A DNA stretch of 64,000 nucleotides from Humibacter sp049446075. Its GTDB lineage: Bacteria; Actinomycetota; Actinomycetes; Actinomycetales; Microbacteriaceae. The first letter of the stretch is position 1; each line of letters begins with the position of its first letter. Under the pieces are notes generated by a model. That model did no database searches and was not told the origin of the DNA. It worked only from the letters and a program-made list of their open reading frames with translations. Positions 58,355 to 64,000 of the stretch are shown here, piece by piece. A program made the position numbers and the translations under genes. The stretch covers positions 2,356,001 through 2,420,000 of the forward strand of contig NZ_JBMSEB010000001.1 of the NCBI RefSeq assembly GCF_049446075.1. Direction: 5' to 3'.

Positions 58355-59338
58355 GTGAACGACGTGCTGCATCCGACTGTTCGCCCCCGCCGCCTCCGCG
58401 CCACCCCGGCGATGCGCCGGCTCACGGCCGAGACCCGGCTGCACCCGGCCGAGCTGATCCTGCCGATCTTCGTGCGGGAGGGCATCCGCGAGCCGCAACC
58501 CATCGCATCCATGCCTGGCGTCGTGCAGCACACCCTGGGCAGCCTCAAGGGCGCTGTGGCGCAGGCGGCCGCGGCGGGCATCGGAGGCGTCATGCTCTTC
58601 GGCGTGCCCGAGGTGCGGGATGCCATCGGCAGTGGGGCCACCGACGCTCACGGCATCCTGAACGCGGCGACCAGGGCAGTGGTCGCCGAGGCGGGCGACG
58701 CGCTCGTCGTGCAGACCGACCTCTGCCTCGACGAGTTCACCGATCACGGGCACTGCGGCGTGCTGGATGCCTCCGGCCGCGTCGACAACGACGCCACGCT
58801 CGAGCGCTACCGCGACATGGCACTGGCCCAGGCGGATGCCGGATCGCAGCTCCTCGGGCTCAGCGGCATGATGGACGGTCAGGTCGCCGCCGTGCGCGAC
58901 GCGCTCGACACCGGAGGCTTCGCCGAGACCGGGGTGCTTGCATACGCCGCGAAGTATGCATCCGGCTTTTACGGCCCCTTCCGCGAGGCCGTCGACTCGC
59001 AGCTCCAAGGTGACCGGCGCAGCTATCAGCAGGATCCGGCGAATCGGCGCGAGGGTCTGCGCGAGGCGCGGCTCGACCTCGAGGAGGGCGCGGACATCCT
59101 GATGGTGAAGCCCGCAATGTCGTACCTCGATGTGCTGAGCGACGTGGCCGAGATCAGTGATATTCCCGTATGGGCATATCAGGTCAGCGGCGAGTATTCG
59201 ATGGTTGAGGCGGCCGCCGCGAACGGTTGGATCGACCGTGACCGAGCCGTGCTCGAGACGCTGACGAGCATCCGCCGTGCCGGTGCCGACGCCGTTCTCA
59301 CGTACTGGGCTGTCGAGGTTGCCGGGTGGCTCAAGTGA
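58355..59338 (+). CDS. hemB: Delta-aminolevulinic acid dehydratase (porphobilinogen synthase)
   Basis: 327 residues. The two Schiff-base lysines are Lys200 (YAAKYAS) and Lys252 (MVKPAMSYLD). The metal site reads DLCLDEFTDHGHCG: Cys124 and Cys134 are kept but the middle position of the three-cysteine zinc site is Asp126, so it is a mixed site. It joins two aminolevulinates into porphobilinogen. GTG start. HemL follows after 58 bases that hold a repeat element. Confidence 0.96.
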   Translation: MNDVLHPTVRPRRLRATPAMRRLTAETRLHPAELILPIFVREGIREPQPIASMPGVVQHTLGSLKGAVAQAAAAGIGGVMLFGVPEVRDAIGSGATDAHGILNAATRAVVAEAGDALVVQTDLCLDEFTDHGHCGVLDASGRVDNDATLERYRDMALAQADAGSQLLGLSGMMDGQVAAVRDALDTGGFAETGVLAYAAKYASGFYGPFREAVDSQLQGDRRSYQQDPANRREGLREARLDLEEGADILMVKPAMSYLDVLSDVAEISDIPVWAYQVSGEYSMVEAAAANGWIDRDRAVLETLTSIRRAGADAVLTYWAVEVAGWLK

Positions 59339-59344
59339 GCGGGC

Positions 59345-59390
59345 GGGCCCGGTCGTTCTCCTTGAGCGAGCGAAGCGAGTCGAAGGGCCC
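59345..59390. repeat. Intergenic palindromic element between hemB and hemL
   Basis: A 34-base unit (59351-59384) with the core TTGAGCGAGCGAAGCGAG is flanked on both sides by GGGCCC. It is of the GAGCGAAGCGAGTCGAA kind often dispersed in actinobacterial genomes. One copy in the window. Confidence 0.55.
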
Positions 59391-59396
59391 ACACCG

Positions 59397-60794
59397 ATGA
59401 ACAGCAACGACGCGGCATTCGAGCGCGCTAGGGCCGTCATCCCTGGCGGCGTCAACTCGCCTGTGCGCGCGTTCCGCTCCGTCGGCGGCACGCCCCGTTC
59501 GCTCGTGACCGCGCACGGCCCGTACGTCACAGACGTCGAGGGGCGGGAATACGTCGACCTCGTGGCGTCGTGGGGTCCTGCGATACTCGGGCACGCGCAT
59601 CCGGAGGTGGTCGCCGCCGTGCAGGATGCCGCCGCTCGTGGCCTGAGCTTCGGCGCGTCCACCCCGGCGGAGACCGAACTCGCCGAACTCGTCATCGACC
59701 GGCTGACCGTGACGCCCGGCTCGCACCACCTCAGCGGCCGTTCGCTCGTGAGGTCCCGGCTGATCGACGAGCTGCGGCTCGTCTCGACCGGCACGGAGGC
59801 GACGATGACCGCCATCCGCCTGGCACGTGGGGCGACGGGCCGCGACCTCGTGGTCAAGTTCTCCGGCCTCTATCACGGCCACTCCGACGGACTGCTTGCG
59901 GATGCCGGCAGCGGCCTCGCCACGCTGGCCCTGCCCGCCTCCGCCGGAGTGCCCGCCGATATCGCGGCGCAGACCGTGGTGATTCCGTACAACGACAAGG
60001 ATGCCGTGCGCGCGGTCTTCGCGCAGCACGGCCCCCGCATCGCAGCCATCATCACCGAGGCGGTCCCGGCGAACATGGGTGTCGTCACGCCCGCCCCCGG
60101 TTTCAATGCCTTCCTCGCCGACATCGCGCACGACAACGGTGCCCTGCTCATCCTCGACGAGGTGCTCACGGGCTTCCGTGTCGGCCCGGCGGGTTGGTGG
60201 GGCGAGTCAGCGTTCACGATCCGCGAAGGGGATGACGGCTCCCGCGCACTCGTCTCGCCCACCTACCTGCCCGACCTCGTGACGTTCGGCAAGGTCATCG
60301 GCGGCGGGATGCCCCTTGCCGCCCTCGGCGGACGCCGGGAGCTCATGGATCTGCTCGCGCCGAGCGGTCCCGTCTACCAGGCGGGCACCTTGTCCGGAAA
60401 CCCGGTCGCCGTCGCCGCCGGCCTGACCACACTGCGTCTAGCCGATGCGGATGTCTATGCCCGGCTCGATCAGGTCGCTTCAGTGATCTCAGAGGCCATC
60501 GACGACGCGCTCACGGCATCCGGTGTTCCGCACTACATCTCGCACGCAGGCAACCTCTTCAGCATCCAGTTCCGCGAGGCGCCCGCGACCGACTACGCAG
60601 GCGTTCAGGCGCAGGATGCCTTCCGCTACGCACCGTTCTTCCACGCGATGCTCGACGCCGGCGTCTCCTTGCCGCCGAGTGTTTTCGAAGCGTGGTTCGT
60701 CACGGCGGCACACGACGACGCCGCCGTCAACCGGGTGCTCGACGCGCTGCCGGGGGCCGCACGCGCGGCCGCTGCTGCCACGCGGGCAGAGTAG
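59397..60794 (+). CDS. hemL: Glutamate-1-semialdehyde 2,1-aminomutase
   Basis: 465 residues; usual length is about 430-440. VIPGGVNSPVRAFRSVGGTP, STGTEATMTAIRLARG, FSGLYHGHSDGLL, ILDEVLTGFRVG and the PLP lysine Lys299 in LVTFGKVIGGG are all canonical. It moves the amino group of glutamate-1-semialdehyde to give 5-aminolevulinate. Two in-frame insertions stand out: about residues 104-122 (TVTPGSHHLSGRSLVRSRL) before the STGTEA motif, and about 271-290 (SAFTIREGDDGSRALVSPTY) before the PLP lysine. ATG 59397. Confidence 0.94.
   Translation: MNSNDAAFERARAVIPGGVNSPVRAFRSVGGTPRSLVTAHGPYVTDVEGREYVDLVASWGPAILGHAHPEVVAAVQDAAARGLSFGASTPAETELAELVIDRLTVTPGSHHLSGRSLVRSRLIDELRLVSTGTEATMTAIRLARGATGRDLVVKFSGLYHGHSDGLLADAGSGLATLALPASAGVPADIAAQTVVIPYNDKDAVRAVFAQHGPRIAAIITEAVPANMGVVTPAPGFNAFLADIAHDNGALLILDEVLTGFRVGPAGWWGESAFTIREGDDGSRALVSPTYLPDLVTFGKVIGGGMPLAALGGRRELMDLLAPSGPVYQAGTLSGNPVAVAAGLTTLRLADADVYARLDQVASVISEAIDDALTASGVPHYISHAGNLFSIQFREAPATDYAGVQAQDAFRYAPFFHAMLDAGVSLPPSVFEAWFVTAAHDDAAVNRVLDALPGAARAAAAATRAE
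59706..59762 (+). other. In-frame insertion within hemL
   Basis: Codes about residues 104-122, between AELVIDRL and IDELRLVSTGTEA, which are normally joined by one or two residues. Basic and Ser/Gly-rich, and close to the active site. Confidence 0.6.
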
Positions 60795-60800
60795 GGCGCA

Positions 60801-60817
60801 CCCGGTTATCGACCGGG
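60801..60817 (+). terminator. Hairpin after hemL
   Basis: CCCGGT-TATCG-ACCGGG, 6-bp arms, 7 bases after the hemL stop. No T-run follows; weak candidate terminator. Confidence 0.35.
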
Positions 60818-60960
60818 GGTCATGGGTTTGACTGGGAGTGTCCCTTCCACGCTTTCGCCTCGGAAAGGGGATTCCTAGACGGGCGTCGATGTGATGTATT
60901 GTGGCGGCGTTGTGGACTGACGTCCCCGCTGCCCCGTTCGCATCTGAAGACTGGACACCG

Positions 60961-62076
60961 TTGTCTCGCTACCGAAATTTCGCGCTCTCGGCGCTCACCA
61001 TCACAGTCCTGGCTGGTGCCTCGGTCATCGCTATGGCGGCACCGGCAGCTGCATCCCCGCCGCTTGCGTTCAGCGATTCCCCCGCGAATCTGTTCGTCGG
61101 AGACAGCGCCGACGTTCAGATCACGTTCCAGGTTCCGGCGGACGCAGCGGTGGAGGAGCTGCCAACCGCTGCGTCGTTCAGCGCGACTCCTGACGGCGGC
61201 ACGAGCGGCGGAGCCATCGCGTTCTCGATCAGTTCGAACAGTGCAAACCTCTCAGACTGCACGGTCGCTGCAGACGGCGCGAGTGGGACTTGTACGTGGG
61301 CGGGAGCCACCCCGGGAGACACCGAGACCGTGTCCGTCCACGAAACCGGAGTCCAGGGCATTCTTGGTGTCCAGCACCTTAGGTTCACGACAACGATGCC
61401 CAATGGCACCGAGAGCTTGGCGGGGTTGCAGGACGTCACGGTGCTCGATCGCCCGGTGACGGCCACCGGGTCAGTGTCGGCGGCGACCGTACCGGTCGGG
61501 GGAATCCTGACGGTCACCGCGACCTTCACGGTGTCGCCAACAACCCCAGAGCAGTACCTGCCGCAATTCGTAGGGTTCTATGTGTTGCAGGATGCGGCTG
61601 CCGACACAAGCGCATTCAGCTTTCAAGTCACATCGGCAAGCGCCGGCGCATCGTGCCAGCCGGATCCGGGTGGGAAAGGGATCGGTTGCCCGCTCTCCGG
61701 GGTAACAGCAGGATCGACCATCACGATCAGCGGGACGGGAACAGCTGGAGCGGATCCCCTGGGAACCCATCAGCTTTTTCTCTACTACGAGAATGCTGCC
61801 GTCCTCGGCCAGACCGTCAAGGCCGGCGAGACGGTCGACGTCGTTCCGTCTTCCGGATCCTCCTCGACGCCGAGTGGTACAACGACGCCGAGTTCGGGAG
61901 TGGCCGGTACGGATCCCTCGGACCCCTCCGCAGCCGCGGCAGCTCCTGCCGGCAGCCTCGCGGCAACCGGCAGCGAGCAGTACACTCCGGCGCTCGAGGC
62001 TGCACTGCTGCTCGCCGCCGGCGCGACGCTCACGGTTGTCGCTGCTAATCGACGTCGCCGGACCCGTCAGGACTGA
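60961..62076 (+). CDS. Secreted surface protein with LAxTG sortase signal
   Basis: 371 residues from TTG 60961. A clear signal peptide (SRYRNFALSALTITVLAGAS ending in APAAASPP) is followed by two beta-rich, Ig-like or CNA-like stretches, each with a cysteine pair. A Ser/Thr/Pro/Ala linker and the sorting region then follow: LAATGSE, a hydrophobic helix LLLAAGATLTVVAA and RRRRTRQD. LAxTG is the motif used by class E sortases of actinobacteria, so wall anchoring is likely. The upstream frame to 60901 is rejected because it would bury the signal peptide. No domain gives a function; adhesion or envelope structure is possible. Confidence 0.82.
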   Translation: MSRYRNFALSALTITVLAGASVIAMAAPAAASPPLAFSDSPANLFVGDSADVQITFQVPADAAVEELPTAASFSATPDGGTSGGAIAFSISSNSANLSDCTVAADGASGTCTWAGATPGDTETVSVHETGVQGILGVQHLRFTTTMPNGTESLAGLQDVTVLDRPVTATGSVSAATVPVGGILTVTATFTVSPTTPEQYLPQFVGFYVLQDAAADTSAFSFQVTSASAGASCQPDPGGKGIGCPLSGVTAGSTITISGTGTAGADPLGTHQLFLYYENAAVLGQTVKAGETVDVVPSSGSSSTPSGTTTPSSGVAGTDPSDPSAAAAAPAGSLAATGSEQYTPALEAALLLAAGATLTVVAANRRRRTRQD

Positions 62077-62140
62077 GAAGCCCCACGCCGCCCGTCGCAC
62101 GGAGTTAACCATCACACTGAGGACTATTTCCTTTAGAGCC

Positions 62141-62170
62141 ATTGTCCTGACAATCTCGGCCGGATATGGT
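62141..62170 (+). promoter_or_regulatory. Promoter of the PAP2 gene with embedded palindrome
   Basis: -35 TTGTCC (62142-62147) and -10 TATGGT (62165-62170) with a 17-base spacer. ATTGTC-CT-GACAAT (62141-62154) is a perfect inverted repeat covering the -35 box, so a repressor site is likely. The leader would be about 145 bases. Confidence 0.5.
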
Positions 62171-62319
62171 CGGGAACAGTGACTCTCGTGTGCCTCTGAC
62201 GGGGGTCATCGTCGAACCCAGAGCCGGAAGTGGGGATCGGCCGTCTGGGTTCCGCGAGCGTGTCTGCTCGACAGCCCGGGACAGCATCCGCACCGGCAAG
62301 CGAAAGGACGCACGACGCG

Positions 62320-64000
62320 ATGACGCTCGATTCCCAATCCCCAGACGAACGACGGCGCAGGCGCAGGCGCCTGACTGCAGCGACAGGCGTGGCCGCGTTC
62401 GCGCTGTTGGCCGCCGCGCTCCCGGCATCCGGTGCATCCGCACAGACATCCTCACCCGATGGCTGGCACTTCGTCGACGCGTACCAGACGAACCAGTCGA
62501 CGAACACGACGCCCGAGACGAACGCGGCCATCCGCCTGCTCGGCAAGTTCTCCGACCTCTGGCAGCCGGGCACGAGCTGGGACAACGGAACCAAGCTCAA
62601 CGCGGCCGTGCTCGACGAGAACATCCAGAAGGCGATCGACATCACGAGCTCGCTCACGCCCGCCGAGTCGAAGGAGGCCTATCTCACCGACCGCCGCAAC
62701 CAGAGCTACACGGCGATCAACGGGTTCGGCCCTTATACGGATGCCGTGCGTACCGCAGCGAACGCCGGTACCACGATCGGCGACGACATTCCGGCCGACG
62801 CCACCACTGTCAAATACAACGACGCGGGGAACGCGAACGGTGTGTGGGCGGACGAGAATTCGGCGCTCGGCAAGGTCGTGACCCTCGTCGACACGCTCCG
62901 AGGCAACTACTCCTCAGGGAACCCGTCGAAGAACTTCTATCAGTACATGCGGCCGTGGCGCTGGTCGGACCAGGTGAAGGTCGTGCCCCAGCTCGAGCCG
63001 GAGAAGTCGACGACGCCCGCGACAGACGGCGGGTTCCCGAGCGGGCACACGAATGCGGGCTACCTCGCCGACATCGCGTTCGCGTACGCGTATCCGGAGC
63101 GCTACCAGCAGCTGCTCACCAACGCCTCCGAAATCGGCAACAGCCGAATCCAAGCGGGCATGCACTCGCCGCTCGACGTGATGGGCGGACGAGTGCTGGG
63201 CACCGCGCTCGCCGCCGCGATCCTGAACGATCCGGCGAATGCGGCACTCAAGCAGAGCGCGCACGCGCAGGCCGAGCAGGTGCTCGCAAACGCGGCGCCC
63301 AGCGGCGACGACACCTATGGCGACTACGCGGCGAACCGGGCGGCGTATCGCCAGCGACTCACGTACGGATTCGAACAGATCGGGCCGACAGACATCCCGG
63401 CGACCGTGCCCAAGGGCGCTGAGGCTCTGCTCGAGACTCGGTACCCGTACCTGAGTGGCGAGCAGATCCGGGACGTTCTGCGCACGACCGCGCTGCCCTC
63501 CGGATACCCGCTGCTCGACGACGAGGAGGGCTGGGGGCGCCTCGATCTGTTCTCGGCATCGAGTGGATACGGCGCACTCGACTCGGCGGTGACCGTGTCG
63601 ATGAACAAGGCGGACGGCGGCCTCTCCGCTGCCGACACCTGGCAGAACGACATCCCAGGCGCAGGCTCGCTGACGAAGGCCGGCACAGGTGAGCTGACGC
63701 TCGCCGGGTCCAACACCTACCGCGGCGGCACAAGCGTTGTCGATGGAACGCTCGTTGCCGACTCGGCCTCCGCCCTCGGCATCGGCTCGGTGCGCGTCGC
63801 CGACGGCACTCTCGCGGAGGCGACATCCGACACCGTGAAGGTGGGCGGCTCGCTCACCGAGTCGAGCGCCGGCACGCTCAAGCTCTCGATCGACTCGGGC
63901 TCGCCCGCAATGCAGGTCGACGGTCGAGCGGTACTGAACGGCAAGCTGGCCGTCGACGTGGCGCCTGGCACGCAACTGGGCAACGATGTCGTGCTGCTGA
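62320..64000 (+). CDS. Secreted PAP2/class A acid phosphatase with PATR beta-strand repeat (3' end outside window)
   Basis: 560 residues are visible. A twin run of arginines and a hydrophobic stretch (VAAFALLAAALPASGASAQ) form the export signal. The phosphatase domain (about 50-330) has the three PAP2 motifs: a YQYMRP variant of KxxxxxxRP, FPSGHTNAGY, and NSRIQAGMHSPLDVMGGR. From about residue 450 comes GAGSLTKAGTGELTLAGSNT then YRGGTSVVDGTLVADSASAL, a passenger-associated transport repeat usually found in Gram-negative autotransporters, with a second weaker unit after. The enzyme should remove phosphate from extracellular esters or lipids. A sortase signal may follow past the edge. Confidence 0.88.
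   Translation, partial: MTLDSQSPDERRRRRRRLTAATGVAAFALLAAALPASGASAQTSSPDGWHFVDAYQTNQSTNTTPETNAAIRLLGKFSDLWQPGTSWDNGTKLNAAVLDENIQKAIDITSSLTPAESKEAYLTDRRNQSYTAINGFGPYTDAVRTAANAGTTIGDDIPADATTVKYNDAGNANGVWADENSALGKVVTLVDTLRGNYSSGNPSKNFYQYMRPWRWSDQVKVVPQLEPEKSTTPATDGGFPSGHTNAGYLADIAFAYAYPERYQQLLTNASEIGNSRIQAGMHSPLDVMGGRVLGTALAAAILNDPANAALKQSAHAQAEQVLANAAPSGDDTYGDYAANRAAYRQRLTYGFEQIGPTDIPATVPKGAEALLETRYPYLSGEQIRDVLRTTALPSGYPLLDDEEGWGRLDLFSASSGYGALDSAVTVSMNKADGGLSAADTWQNDIPGAGSLTKAGTGELTLAGSNTYRGGTSVVDGTLVADSASALGIGSVRVADGTLAEATSDTVKVGGSLTESSAGTLKLSIDSGSPAMQVDGRAVLNGKLAVDVAPGTQLGNDVVLL

Noticed and set aside
1..64000. tRNA, rRNA, riboswitch and transposase genes
   Set aside because: None recognised by eye. 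A covariance-model and tRNA scan would be needed to exclude short RNAs, in particular a fluoride riboswitch near the crcB unit.

Overview
The window is GC-rich, densely coding and uses GTG and TTG starts freely. It carries actinobacterial marker genes: Lsr2, NucS/EndoMS, the coproporphyrin-type heme genes with HemQ, a DUF222/HNH protein and DUF3618/Holin-X proteins. The very frequent GGATGCC/GGCATCC codon pairs, the intergenic GGTTTCGATACGC repeats and the gene mix suggest a member of the Microbacteriaceae (Leifsonia/Microbacterium-like). This assignment is an inference. No tRNA, rRNA, CRISPR array, transposase or prophage was seen.

Layout. 0-3.8 kb: an ABC ATPase cut by the window edge; a leftward unit of WYL regulator, universal stress protein and two CrcB fluoride channel subunits; and a VOC protein divergent from the WYL regulator. 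3.8-6.6 kb: a translationally coupled type III polyketide synthase, ICMT-type methyltransferase and FAD hydroxylase/reductase, laid out like the srsABC phenolic-lipid operon of Streptomyces. 6.6-14.6 kb: HAD phosphatase, lsr2, nucS, an MFS/LacI divergent pair with clear operators, and an ABC-2 drug exporter with a MarR/GbsR-like regulator. 14.6-20 kb: a leftward oligopeptide ABC operon (binding protein, fused DppD-DppF ATPase, two permeases), all coupled by 4-base overlaps. 20-25.6 kb: M13 peptidase, AraC regulator, MFS exporter and a cytosolic class A beta-lactamase-fold protein. 25.8-31.1 kb: a complete livKHMGF branched-chain amino acid operon. 31.3-33.8 kb: epimerase, DUF4232 protein and GNAT.

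The heme genes fill most of the last 30 kb: hemA divergent from hemE-hemY (33.9-38.2 kb), hemQ-hemH-hemC-hemD-idi (49.5-53.7 kb) and hemB-hemL (58.4-60.8 kb). Together they encode glutamyl-tRNA to coproheme/heme by the coproporphyrin route, apart from uroporphyrinogen-to-coproporphyrin side steps not seen here. The set is split by an accessory block (38.2-49.5 kb). It holds a membrane/envelope trio (YtxH, Holin-X, DUF3618), a homoprotocatechuate meta-cleavage cluster (hpaD, hpaE, hpaG, a GntR regulator, and a divergent single-component flavin monooxygenase), a DUF222/HNH protein, minisatellites and a small orphan gene. A second break (53.8-58.2 kb) holds a DUF4037 protein, a RimK-like ATP-grasp/RCK fusion with a divergent RimB-like protease, and an MFS pump. 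The right end has two secreted proteins: a LAxTG-anchored surface protein and a PAP2 acid phosphatase carrying an autotransporter-type beta-strand repeat, cut by the window edge.

Features that recur: 4-base ATGA/GTGA overlaps inside operons; -10 boxes 6-7 bases before the start codon, implying leaderless mRNAs (used here to choose several starts); and short perfect palindromes in divergent promoter regions. The least explained parts are the hemQ leader (two 14-16-bp palindromes plus a stem with two competing left arms), the 48.5-49.2 kb repeat block, the repeat-bearing N-terminus of hpaG, the two in-frame insertions in HemL, and the PAP2-beta-strand-repeat fusion.
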